Position numbers and translations under genes: made by a program. The notes under the pieces are model-generated. The model had not been told where the DNA came from, searched no databases, and worked only from the letters and a program-made list of their open reading frames with translations. Shown here in pieces: positions 20,320-31,203 of a DNA stretch of 64,000 bases; within the stretch, counting starts at the first letter, position 1, and every line of letters begins with the position of its first letter. The stretch is from Trichomonas vaginalis G3 (Eukaryota > Parabasalia > Trichomonadida > Trichomonadidae), in assembly GCF_026262505.1 (NCBI RefSeq), contig NC_067204.1, positions 5,179,797-5,243,796 of the forward strand, written 5' to 3'.

Positions 20320-20496
20320 AAACATCTTCAGGGCGTAACGCGCCTGGAAGCCCTCCGAATAAAAACTTCATTTATACTAAACATCTTCGGGGGCTAGAAG
20401 GCACGAAGTGCCTGGAAGCCATCCCCCGAAAAAAAAACTTCATTATACTCATTCATCCTCAGGGCTAGAAGGCACGAAGTGCCTGGAAGCCCCACT

Positions 20497-20500
<4 letters not shown>
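20320..20500. repeat. Three tandem terminal palindromes
   Basis: Three copies of a palindromic unit built on GGCACGAAGTGCC within GGGCT...AGCCC (20,328-20,352, 20,388-20,427, 20,460-20,492), separated by AAAACTTCATTTATACT-type spacers. Element 2 has one copy (46,785-46,817). They form the last recognisable element sequence before the T-run. Confidence 0.75.

Positions 20501-20535
<35 letters not shown>
20500..20535. repeat. T36 tract at element 1 / host junction
   Basis: Thirty-six consecutive T, directly after CCCCACTCCC. Element 2 ends the same way (CCCCACTACC then 30 T at 46,825-46,854). Sequence beyond is unrelated in the two places. Confidence 0.85.
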
Positions 20536-20539
<4 letters not shown>

Positions 20540-21159
20540 AATCATGAATATTTTCATTCAACAATATTCTTATATTATTTTCAAAAATTTTTAAAATTTG
20601 CTAATTTAGGTTCATTGCATAGCGTATCAAATATAATTTTTACATTCTTCAAGAGGTTCATATCTTTGAACTTTTAATGGTCAATTTTATTGAATCATTT
20701 TAGCATAAATGAAAATAGGAAAATTTTCATAGCTTAAGGGTGCCCTATAACGATAATGTAAACATCACAAAAATTAACCTTATTAGAACTCGAATGAATG
20801 GATTATCCGGATTCTAGTTCTCAATATAATAGCCTTAAAAGTGCTTTTTCTGAGGGTGGTCTATCGTCTATAGGCACCCTTAAGGATTTAATCTTTATGA
20901 AAATGATGTGATATGAAGAGAAAGCTAAATTTGTTAATAAACTTTCCGATTTAAATATGGTAGACATTCAAAAGTCCATTCTGAAATTGAATCCAAATAA
21001 ATCTTTATTTATTCTTGAAATTCCTGAATAGGCATTCAGATTGCGGATAAGAATTTAAAAACTCTTAGAAATGCAGTTTGCTTTTTCATTTCTTGATTAG
21101 AACTTTGAAAAAATTCCTGGGAAAAAAATATAAAAAAGATAAAAAATAAAAATAATTTT
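20536..21159. other. AT-rich intergenic host DNA
   Basis: No gene seen. Contains the MITE-like inverted repeat at 20,733-20,884. Confidence 0.6.
20733..20884. mobile_element. MITE-like 152-bp inverted-repeat element
   Basis: Ends are CTTAAGGGTGCC-CTATAACGATA and its imperfect reverse complement (TATCGTCTATAGGCACCC then TTAAG). About 22-bp terminal inverted repeats around ~105 bp of non-coding DNA. The size and symmetry fit a miniature inverted-repeat element; the target duplication is not clear (TTAA may be it). Confidence 0.55.
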
Positions 21160-24100
21160 TTACAAAGTATTATTATATTCATTCATAAGTTCTTCTTCTG
21201 GTGTGATATCTTCAATATAGCGCTGTTTTCCTGTGTCGAAACCTTTGAAATGCGAACGAGAGAACAGATCGTATGCAAGCTTCTTCTGAACAATGTCTGA
21301 GTTGTTGATGTCTTCTTCAATTCGTTGGTCATTCTGATTGACAAGATTTCGGAACCGACCACCAAATGGATTGTTTTACATTTTGGTTGATTGTGAATGC
21401 GCTTCTTTTCACCCAAATATTGAAATTCAGTGATTTTTCCTGAACGAAACTCCAAAAAGTATTCGAATGATTCATCAACAATGAGTTCATGTTCGATATC
21501 AATTTTATCAAGAAGTTTGTTGATGAAATAATCATTCATCGTTTGTTCGAATAATTTCAACGCAGCCATCATCGGTGTTTGAACACACACATGTTGAAGA
21601 CAAACTTTGTCGATCAAAAGATCAAAGCATTTCACTGAATTATATTCAATTGATGCATTGATCAATGTGAAATTATCTGTTGAATATATTTGATCAACAT
21701 TTAATTTGTTTGCAATGAACAATTCAAGGATATCTGATCTGTCTTTACCAATTGCTTCCAATGCTGGTGAAAAGAGTTGATAATATCCTTCAACACTATT
21801 AATATCTGCTCCTTTGTCAAAAAGTGACTGAAGAATTGACAAATTTCCAATTCTTGTTGCAATGAAGAGTAAAGAAGAAAGGTTTGGAATTGGTTCAATG
21901 AGATTCTTGCCTGTGATGACAGAATAAACAGCTTTGAATGTTGGTGAGCTCTTAGAAATGAAATTTTCGATGATTCCCCAAATTTCGTTTTTAATTTCAG
22001 GTGGAATTTTGTTGATTCGATTAATATGGAAGGAAGGAATGGCTCAAGTGTTCGAAGATCATAAGGAGTGAACATAGTAATGATCTTAAATGCCAAATCA
22101 TATGTTTTGCAGATTTTCAATGATCCTTCAACAAAATTCTTGATTTCTGAAATATTTTTGTGTCCTGTAAGAACTTCCCGGAAATCAATGCCAACTGTGA
22201 AGTCAAAGATGTTGTCAATTCGTAGACTGTCACTTTTTATATCGTCAAAGTCACTTTTTGGTGGAAAATTGACAAGTTTGAAGATATCCATATCTTGATT
22301 GACTTCTACAGACTTTTGTGAGACAGGTATATGGATGGATCTGATGCTTTCGAAGTGCGATTCGTATTGGACATCGGCTCTGCTGCAAATAAGCTTCACA
22401 ATCTCCAAATTTTGAGAAGATTCTGCTGCTTTAGCAGATGTTCGAAGTCCGTTGAAGCCAATGGAAGCACCACGACTCAGAAGAACCTTTACACCTTCGA
22501 CAAATTGGCTACCAATAGCTGTTTGAAGAGGAGTGACTGAGTGAATGATAATATTAACTGGTGTTCCTTTGGATATCAAGAAGTTCATGGCATCGATGTT
22601 CTTGCTTTCGATCGCTCTCATCAATCATTGGCAATAGCCGATCTAGAAAACTTTGTATTCGAACAAATTTTCATAATTAATCTTCTCTCGTGTACAGAAC
22701 ATCTGGATGAAGTAAGAATCTTCGATAGGAGTACCTTTCTCTACAAGCTGACTTCCTATTCTTATGGAATATATGATTAAACAGGAATTATTGATCGTAT
22801 CTCTTCGAGAAAGTACGTAATCGATAGCTTTCTTTTCTGTTGGGATGCTGATAAAGATATCTGCTTTCTCTTTGCGCGTTAAATTCCAAGAAAGAAGGGA
22901 ATTCAGCATTTTGCAGTAAATTTCATCGAAAACGCTTGTTGCCAAGAGGTGAGTAAGGAGTGTACGTGTTGTGAAGCCATTACAGATCTCATCTCTTATG
23001 AAAACTTTTCGATATAAATTTTTCATTTTTGCTGATGTACGTTTGGCGAAAACTCGTTCCGAAATGTTCATAAAGTTCGAGTTCTCGATCAAAGGAATCT
23101 GTTCTGGAGTCAAAGGAATACTTAATAAAGCATTTACGATTTCATGAGGATTTGGATTCTTTAATATCTGTGGAATGGTAAAGAATCTTGCATTCTTTGG
23201 ATTGTGCATCAACTGGCCCTTCATGAAATCAACATTTTTGAGATATTGAAATTCTTCATCGAATATTCCAGTAATTTGATGAAAGAAGCGTTGAGTCTTG
23301 ACTTACAGAGTTCCTTGATGTTAATATGCTTCTTGTTAACTGGATTTGTGAGGAAATTGAAGTATAATTTTTGGATTTTTTGCGTTTCTGGCGGAGCTTG
23401 GCTTTCCTCGTAGAATTTCATCTTACAATATAGGGAATCTGCTGTGGTTATTCCGAAGAACTTAATGAAAATGAAAAGAACTTTATCGAAAAATTCTTTT
23501 GAAACTTCGATTCCAACGACTTTCTTGAGGAATACTGGGTTGGATGGTATGACATTAACGAATCCTTCGATGTCTTCTTGGATCATTCGTTAATTCTTGG
23601 AGAATTTAGAATAATTGTCCTTATATCGCTGATTGGCTGGCCATTTGTAATAGGATTGTCTTCAGTGATGAACTTAAACTTCTTAAAAAGCGAAATCAGT
23701 GGAGAAAAGTCCTGAATTTCCTCTCGAACCATCATAAACAAGTTGATACAGTCATAAGGAGTGAGTTTTTCCATCAACTCTGGACTTTTAGAATGATGTC
23801 GGCGATTTTCGGTGGAAGAAGACTATTATCAATAGAAGAATAGTAATATCTGACTAAAAGAACGTAAACGGATGGATCGAGCTGCCTTGTGGAGACTTCT
23901 GATGCAACATATAGCCATGTAATAGATGAAAGTTGGAGTAATTCGATCAATTGTTCAATTTATAAATTAATATTTTGAAATTTGTCAGCAAGAGACATAA
24001 AAGAGAACGCGTCGTTAACCTTTATGCAATACTTTCATTACTTCGAAGGCCATATCTTCACTAATTGGCAGTCCATGAGTGAAAATAAGATAAGCTTTCT

Positions 24101-25582
24101 CTGAAAGACAACAGCATGAGTTATAGCTTGTATTTCATCATGAATGTCTGGGAATTTCTTCTTTATTGAGTTCAACATGCCCTTTTCCATTTCAAAAAAG
24201 TCAAAATTCAGATGATGAACTAAAACTCGGAGATGGAATGCGTAACTGTCTTAACAGCTTCAGCAAAACAACATTCCGAAGTAAGAATTAGTTGTTTTCT
24301 CAAGTAAATTGTTAAGAATTTCTTCATCTGTCAAAGTAAAGAACAAAGAGTTCAAAAACATGCAGTTCTTTGATAATTCCCTGCACCAATCGACCATTCT
24401 ATCTAAAACGAACGCAGATAACCAGTCATTCGAATAATAAGTTCGTTTGTCAAAGTTAAAGCGTAAATAGCTCTTATTGACAATGTATCTGTTATTGCAT
24501 ATGCGATATTATTCGGATCATCTTGAGTTTCTTCAGAAAATTCGGATTTTATCCAATCAAATAATTCATCTCTTCGGAAATACAAAGCTGTGATTGCAGA
24601 CTGATCGAACTTGACTCCTGATTGCATGAGTATTCTTATAATCTCTTTTATTCCACCAACAACGGCAAAATTTGCAATTTCTTCTAATTTTGATTATTCA
24701 TCAACAAATACTTAAAACAATTAACAGCGCCGTACATTGCGGCCAAATGTATCAATGTAACTGCCTTTTTTCCATCAAGCATCTCTGTATCTAATTTGAA
24801 GTCAGATTTTGACGTAATTTCGATCAATCTGTCTGGATCTCATCAATGAATGTTTCAATGATCTCTTTTTCGATCCGTTTGAGCTCTTGGCAATTTGCCC
24901 GTTTATTAGCTCAGAAACACGTTTAAGTAGCTTTGAGACATCGCATTAGGTAGATTTGCTGATAGCTGCCTCGCTTCGAAGTCGGGAAGGACTCCTTCCG
25001 AGATAAGAAATTGTGAAAAAACTGGAGTGCAACAGAAGTAATGGCGTGCGATAATCTTAACATTCTTGATAGCTGAGAGTATAAGTATACATAATCTTTG
25101 ACTTTTTGTGGTCTAATGAAGATATTTGTTGCAAATTCTCTTAAACCTGTGTAAATGCATGTTTCGATGAATTCAACGAGTTTGTGAGTCTGTTCTGAGT
25201 TGTTTCTATCGTAATTAAGAAAGATTTGTTGGATTTCGTTAATAAATTCTAAACTTGATGGTAATTCGGTGCTTAATATGTCTTCGGGTGGATAAAATGT
25301 AAAATTAGATGAGATTTCTCTATCACCTCGTCCCATTCCAAAAGTATTCATACTTGGCCTATTTCTTAAGCTTGAAGTCGGACCAGATGAATCATATAAT
25401 GATAAAATTGAATTGTAATCTAAAGATGATAGAATTTTATTGATTGGGTCGCGATTTGCAGCATTATTTGCACGACCTACGAAACCTTGATAAGAAAGTG
25501 AATTTGGACGGCGTGCTAATGTCGGTACAGTCCCAGATATCATCCTGGTTAGACTTTGACCTGAGCCCCAACCTCCCCACAT
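21160..25582 (-). pseudogene. Ankyrin-repeat (DUF3447-type) protein, broken by frameshifts
   Basis: A ~4.4-kb host gene starting at 25,582 (MWGGWGSGQSLTRMISG). Coding can be followed through at least six frame changes to the natural end at 21,160 ('EDITPEEELMNEYNN'), where the stop overlaps a TAAA that could serve as the poly(A) signal in this lineage. Ankyrin-type units are visible ('VTLIHLAAMYGAVNCFKYLL' near 24,740; 'TPLQTAIGSQFVEGVKVLLS' near 22,500; 'LQSLFDKGADIN' near 21,810). Such proteins form very large families in trichomonads and mediate protein contacts; the partner is unknown. Breaks may be pseudogenisation or sequencing indels. Confidence 0.7.
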
Positions 25583-25599
25583 TAAAATTTATAATTTTG

Positions 25600-26229
25600 G
25601 AAAAAAAAAATCGGTATTGAATTTTGGAAAAAATTTCCATCATATCACAAAAATTATTTTTTGATATTTGCAACAGTAAAACGAAATAGCATCTATGATG
25701 AACGATTATTTTTTGATTCAAATGTTGTTTGGCAAACGATGTCAAAATAATCGATTAAAATTGGTAAACATTAGAAGATTAGTCATTGTGTTGATCTTGA
25801 ATGGATATTATATATCTTGTTCTTGTACTGTACAATGAATTAGCATCTGAAATTCCATTCAATGGTAATAATTTATATTTTTAATCATAAGTGCCAGTTC
25901 ACAGATTAATATCCAATACCCAAATGAAGAATCCATTACGTATGTAATTATTTCATACAGCATTGATTCAAGGGATCACATATATGAATCAATTGCTCAT
26001 ATTGAAGTCTGGAATCAACCTCGAGTGTCAAAAAAATGCTCATTTTAGATGGGGGTGGTACCCAAAACTACCAGAGTTGCCATTTTTTGAGTGAAATTAA
26101 CCGTTTTTTTTAGCTAGCAGATTTTTTTATCAACAAACGGGGATATTATTGATGTAGAATTAACCTTGAATCATTTTTAGGTTATTTGTAGTAAAAATCA
26201 GAAAATCAAATAATAATCAGAGTAGGGGT
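25600..26229. other. Intergenic host DNA
   Basis: No supported gene, repeat or RNA seen. Confidence 0.5.
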
Positions 26230-26590
26230 AATTTTAGCTAAAAGTGACACGCCTGTAAAAAGGCGACACACCCGTGAAGGGTGTGATTACCAATCGGTAA
26301 TTTCGACAGTTTAGAATTTAAAATTTTTTATGGAACTGTTGCGAGTTTCATAAAGAATTTAAGGAATATAAGCAAAGATTTGAATCAAAATCTTAGACCT
26401 AAGCCGCTCGATTCGCTCCGGGCTTCCGCGAATTACAGATCAGCAAAGATTTGAATCAAAATCTTCGAACTAAGCCGATCGCTTCGCTCGCGGCTTTCTT
26501 TATTATTTTAAATTTGCATATTTCCATCAAAATTCATAAGGTAAAATTTTCGTTTATTTTTACTAAGAAAAAAAGGTTTTGATAATAAAT

Positions 26591-26830
26591 TTATTTTATT
26601 TCGAAAAAGTAGCAATAATCGTAAAAGGGTATTGATAGGCTTGCTAAAGTAACTAATTTTAGCTGTCAAATACTTTTGTATTTTGAAGTAAATTAGTATA
26701 AATTTGTTTTTACTTTTATTTCGAAAAAGTAGCAATATCGTAAAAGGGTATTGATAGGCTTGCTAAAGTAACTAATTTTAGCTGTCAAATACTTGTATTT
26801 TGAAGTAAATTAGTATAAATTTGATATTAT
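26591..26830. repeat. 120-bp tandem duplication
   Basis: The block containing ATTTCGAAAAAGTAGCAATA and AGTAACTAATTTTAGCTGTC occurs twice with an offset of 120 bp and only a few indels. Confidence 0.85.
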
Positions 26831-26864
26831 TTTAATTCCCTTTGAAAACCTCAATTTTCCATAC

Positions 26865-26926
26865 AGAGGGAACGGGAATAGCATCCAATATTCCCTGAGA
26901 ATGGTTGCGCATTCTCAGTTCCCTCT
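26865..26926. other. Perfect three-way-junction inverted repeat (62 nt)
   Basis: Outer stem AGAGGGAAC/GTTCCCTCT (26,865-26,873 with 26,918-26,926); inside it, with no unpaired junction bases, two hairpins GGGAATA/TATTCCC (26,874-26,895) and TGAGAATG/CATTCTCA (26,896-26,917). All 24 pairs are Watson-Crick. The T-shape is like parvoviral terminal hairpins, but no such gene is present. Confidence 0.8.
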
Positions 26927-27192
26927 ATATTTCGAACGAAGCTCTCATCGGTCTTTTTTTTAATACTAAACGTTTTTTTCCCCTGTCACTTTTAGCTAAA
27001 ATTTGGGTTTGCCAATCGCAATGCCACTTTTGAAATTCATATGCCGTGATAAGATACAAACATAAGTTTTAATATAAAAATAACAAATAAATAAAAATTA
27101 AAGTGAAAAATCGAAAGAATAATGAGACATTACATTATCGAAATCAGAAAATTCATTATGGTAATTCTTGTTAGCAAATCTTGCAACTTTCT

Positions 27193-28448
27193 TCATTTTT
27201 GGACAAAATCTGATTGTTGAGGTTGTTCTGCCTTGGATTTAATAGTTAATAGAATATCATGAGCACTCTGAGCAGCCTTTTTAACTTCCTCGGACCATGA
27301 TGAACTCGCTGTTGAAATAGAACGTTCTAAATCTGTAGGAATAAATCCGACCGTTTTTATTAGCATGGAGAGGAATCCTTCGTCACCTAAAAGCTAAATG
27401 CGGTCGTACAAACCTTAGCGTTGGACGATTGACGGACAGGAACAGTTTTGAACAAACTGGAACGCATATTGTTGGGAAAAAGGTCGGATTCAATGAGAAC
27501 AGGATGACATGGAGTTCGTTGAGGAAAATAATATGTTTGTGGGAATCTGTGATCGGCCAATGCTTCAATAAGTATCTGATATAAAATAACGTGGTCGTAG
27601 AGTCTTTTTTCGTGAAGAGATCACTGTATTTCGAAAGTACATCGAAGAATTCTTCAACTCTGGGGTAATAAAAAGAGGAAAAACGATTACACGAGATTGA
27701 GCAAAAAAGATCGAGGAATTTGATTTAATTGACTCAGAATGGTAACAAGGAACTGTAGAGCAGGTTGAACAACGAAATGTTGAAGAACTTTCTCTTTGTA
27801 GCTTTTAAAAATGTGATTTATTTCATCAATGATGAAATCGCGTTGATCTTGAAATTTTTTGAAGAAAAGAAGTAGTGTGTCTCTCGCTAAGTTCTGTTCG
27901 TCCTTTACTGGTGATTTAAATCTCTCAATAAGGTATTTTCCAGTAATTTTCGTTGAAAGTGAATGAAAACTTCTGAAGGTATGTCTCAATGATCGCATAC
28001 CAGATTCTGATGTATTCAATACCTGTTAACATGAAGTAAACTGGGTAATCTGAGATAAATAAAAATTCATTAACGCTCGATAGTTTATATCGAATGTTTT
28101 GGTCAGCATCGCAAATATTTTGGTCAGTACATCGTCCGATGTTGAAATTAATGGATTTTTAAGTACTTGTTCATAAAGTTTTGAAATTAAAAAAGTTTTT
28201 TCTGAAGTAACTCCAGTACTCTCCGGAGCATGACAGTACAGTTTGTATTCAAATGGTTCTTGAACTGATTCTATTAAGTTGTTCATATCAATTAAGTCAA
28301 GATTTGCATTTTGTGTGAGTGGTGGCGCAATATCAATGTTTATTTCAGAAAAGTCAACATCATCAAGTTCATATTTACTTTCAACAAGTGGTTTTAAGCT
28401 TTGTTTAGGTGATTTTGTTGGAGATTTTAACTGTGGAAAAATGCGCAT
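27193..28448 (-). pseudogene. PP2A B56 (B') regulatory subunit, frameshifted
   Basis: Reading through about four frame changes gives a ~420-aa protein of the B56 family, which directs the PP2A phosphatase to substrates. Characteristic pieces are a HEAT-repeat stretch at 27,690-27,930 ('RDTLLLFFKKFQDQRDFIID' then INHIF), the conserved block 'YLLKHWPITDSHKHIIFLNE' at about 27,510-27,575 (compare the family's LLKYWPKTHSxKEVMFLNE), and a C-terminal part ending 'TIKSKAEQPQQSDFVQK' at 27,193. A frame beginning MLYRTAKGPQFS at 28,546 may be the true N-terminus. Breaks: near 28,020, 27,600-27,690, 27,390 and 28,450. Whether it is dead or misassembled is open. Confidence 0.75.
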
Positions 28449-28549
28449 AGAACTATTGCGTATCGAGAAGTATTCAGGGAACCCCTTATCTGAAGTGCCG
28501 ATTTGGACTGAGAGAACTGAGGTCCTTTTGCGGTTCTATAAAGCATAAA

Positions 28550-28890
28550 ATTTGTAAAATTTTATAAACTTTTTTTTTCTTCGTTCTTTACATGACGCAA
28601 TTTAATTCTTGATGATTTCGGATTTTATAATTGCATCGTTTGAACGGCATTTTTAGATTGTTGATAATTACAACGGAAACGAAATTTGTTTTCAAAAACT
28701 TGAAATTGCCATCTAGAATCTGAAAATCATAAAAATCTGCCTCCCCCTATGCTTAGAAATGTAATTTACGATGACCAATATTGTCAAAATAAAAAATCTT
28801 AAAAACAAATTTCCTAAATATAAAAAGTAAAAATGATGAAAGTTAAAAAAAAATAAGTTTAATTCATAAGATTTCATGTGAGTATAAGAA
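28550..28890. other. Intergenic host DNA
   Basis: AT-rich; nothing recognised. Confidence 0.5.
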
Positions 28891-29264
28891 TTAAAAAGAG
28901 ACTAAATCATTTACGTAATGCACACAATGCAAGTCGAAATTGTTGGAAGGAGGCGAGTCATTCGAAGAACAACTAGATTGTTTATATTTATTTAAGAATT
29001 CATCTATAATTTTTGACTCTTCTTCATTATTAGATTGATGATATGCATCTTCCAAATCATTGATAATTTTTGTATTGTCGATGTGTTCTCTGATTTGTCT
29101 TCGCGATTATAGTCAGTATAATTTTTCAAAATGTTTTCAATGAATGTTACTGCTAGTTTCGTATTGGTTCCGATTATATCATCAAATAAATTTAAGAATT
29201 CCTCTGTGAACGGCTTCAACAAATGAGTCAAAGCCATGATAATCAAGGCAATATAAATTATATT
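28891..29264 (-). pseudogene. C-terminal fragment of unknown host gene
   Basis: A minus-strand frame with one shift near 29,100 can be followed from the gap edge ('MALTHLLKPFTEEFLNLFDD') to a stop at 28,891 ('CVHYVNDLVSF'). Upstream sequence is lost in the N gap / element 2 insertion. It has a helical, HEAT-like look but was not recognised. Confidence 0.45.
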
Positions 29265-29265
29265 G

Positions 29266-29290
29266 NNNNNNNNNNNNNNNNNNNNNNNNN
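29266..29290. other. Assembly gap (25 N)
   Basis: Twenty-five N. Host sequence lies to the left and the inside of element 2 to the right, so the left terminus of element 2 and an unknown length of DNA are missing here. Confidence 0.98.
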
Positions 29291-29910
29291 ATTACTCCTT
29301 TGAAGATACTTACTCAGATATACCACCAACAGGTTTGTTGACTTATTTAATACTTTAAGGACGAGTGTAACATGTGCTGCAACTAGAGCAGGTTTCATTA
29401 TGTTTGGATGTCCGACTGAGTTTAGTATAAACATATGAGCTATAAATACAAAACTTATATCTGGTTTTTTACTACAACAGTTTCCTATAACAGGAAAAGG
29501 TGTCATACAAGGTCTTTTCCATTGACTTTAAGTACACCTATTTTATATATTGTTTCAAACTTAGGGTCAAAGTGCTATTCGAATGTCGACAGAAACTACT
29601 ATGACCAAAAGATATCTATGCGTATAAACAACACTTTCTCTGCTGGTTTGCCTATTGTTCATTCGAATGCAGAGTTTTCAGCTTTAGTAAACTCAAAACA
29701 TTTAGCAAACATAAACTTAACCTTAGTTGACGCAAACTTTGTTCCTGTAAAACTTTTATGTCCTATGTATTTGTCAATGACGGCAGAAAGTTTCGAATTG
29801 GAAGATGCAACTGGTTGAAAGTATTGTATTACAAGAACAACTTCAACAACAAAGCTCAAGCAATCAACAACAAATAGTCAGAACAACAAATGCAACAAAA
29901 GTCAAGAATA
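29291..29910 (+). pseudogene. Capsid-region gene, C-terminal fragment
   Basis: Homologous to the 3' part of 12,813-15,960. Contains 'FGCPTEFSINDMSY', 'INNTFSAGLPIVHSNAEFSA' and 'LTLVDANFVPVKLLCPMYLS', ending in a Gln-rich tail. The alternating hydrophobic strands and the 'LvDanfvPv' pattern recall jelly-roll capsid C-termini. Two or three indels; 5' end in the gap. Identity as major versus minor capsid protein is not settled. Confidence 0.4.
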
Positions 29911-29940
29911 AAAAAAATATTTTTTTTATTTTTATAAAAA
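29908..29940 (+). promoter_or_regulatory. AT-rich upstream box of helicase gene
   Basis: AAAAAAATATTTTTTTTATT directly upstream of the ATG at 29,941; the same box precedes the homologous gene at 12,778. Inferred promoter. Confidence 0.5.
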
Positions 29941-31165
29941 TGTACAGAATAGATGTTTCAGATTTTTATGACTTCCAAGCATTCAGAAATATGTGTCCAT
30001 TTCGAGACTATAACAAAGCAGTCGAGAATTTGAAACGTTTAGTCATTTATGTGACTCTGCCCCAGAATGTTATGTTATGAAAGAATGGATGTGTCTTTAA
30101 CAACCAAGAGCAACATAGTTTCAGAACAAGAATGTAGACAGAAACTTAAGAAAATAAAAGTGTACAAGTTGGTATGAAGATGTTAGATGCTTGGGATATC
30201 TTATTGTCAAAATTAGAAGATTTTTCAGTTCGGGTATAAAGTTCTATACACCTTCTCCAAACTTCTATTCTATCTTCACTGGATATAAATACGAACAAGT
30301 AGAATGGAAAGAAAATATTATAGAAGCTTGGTTAGACCATGTCAAAGAAATTATATGCAATGGAAACAAAGAGTTATGAGTATATCTTATGTTGGTTTGC
30401 AAAACATCTTACAACATCCAAGTGCTAAAAATGAAACTGCTCTCATTATAATTGGAAAACAAGGAACAGTAAGAACACATTCTTTACAGATATTTTGCAA
30501 ACTGTTAGAAGTTATTCGAACCCGATATGACAAACTTAGAAAACATCTGCGGTAAATTTAACTCTTCAATAGAGAATATGAAACTTATAGTCATGTAACG
30601 AACTTCAAAAGTATAGTACAACAAAAGTTTTGAACTCAGATGCTTTGAAGAGTCTTATAACAGACAAAGTTGGAGTTGTTGAAAGAAATATAAAGACCAA
30701 AGAGTTTGTGAAAATGTTGCAAACTTCGTTATGGTTTCAAACAATGCTGTTCCGATGAAGTTAGAAAGTTCTGACAGAAGATATGTAGTTGTCAGAACGT
30801 CAGAACTCATATGCAAGATACAGAATATTTTGACGACTTAGCAGAAACTTTGACATCTGACTTTTACAACCACTTGTTCTCATATTTATGACATTAGAAT
30901 ATTTCAAAGTTCAATCCAAGACAAATTCCACATACCGAAGAGAGGACAAACATTGTTAGAAGCAAACAAGAGTGTATATGAAAACTGTTCATAGATGAAA
31001 ACTGACTTTTGTGTCTTTAGATGAAAGGTCATCTGTACGAATCGTATTAAACAATATGTCAAGAGTATGGTTATATGACAGCGTCTAAACGAACATTCTT
31101 GGCAAATGTCAAAAAGTCTTTAGAGTTACAGAATGGGTATATACAAAAGAAATAATTTTTCTGAG
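29941..31165 (+). pseudogene. SF3 (D5-like) helicase, frameshifted
   Basis: Start MYRIDVSDFYDFQAFRNMCP is identical to the element 1 copy. A damaged Walker A is seen at about 30,445-30,480 (IIIGKQGT, then broken; element 1 preserves GTGKN). The region 30,720-30,800 holds the SF3 signature (NNAVP then SDRRYVVVR in another frame). Many small indels. The two damaged copies are complementary in where they are broken, which argues that the ancestral protein was intact recently. Confidence 0.7.
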
Positions 31166-31203
31166 TAAATTTTAAAAAAAATATTTTTTTATCGAAAGAA
31201 AAG

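Larger units (their letters stand above)
1..20535. mobile_element. Maverick/Polinton-type element 1 (left end outside window)
   Basis: This stretch carries a retrovirus-like integrase, an A32-type ATPase fragment, an SF3 helicase remnant, capsid-like and virion-type proteins, and KilA-N/HNH cargo, which is the hallmark set of Polinton/Maverick elements and their virus relatives. It is 80-95% similar over long stretches to element 2 (29,291-46,854); position x near the left edge corresponds to about x+33,659 there. The right end holds tandem hairpins followed by a T36 tract, after which sequence becomes host-like. The order of the right half is inverted relative to element 2, so this copy is a mosaic. 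The left terminus is not in the window. Confidence 0.85.
26230..27003. mobile_element. Non-autonomous DNA transposon, ~774 bp
   Basis: Bounded by 20-bp terminal inverted repeats AATTTTAGCTAAAAGTGACA (26,230-26,249) and its reverse complement (26,984-27,003). The inside has no gene but several inverted repeats (26,250-26,290; around 26,405-26,430 and 26,475-26,500), a 120-bp tandem duplication and a perfect three-way junction. Transposition function is inferred from the ends. Confidence 0.6.

Noticed and set aside
26865-26926. Hammerhead ribozyme
   Set aside because: The three-way junction has no unpaired core bases, so the CUGAUGA/GAAA core is absent.
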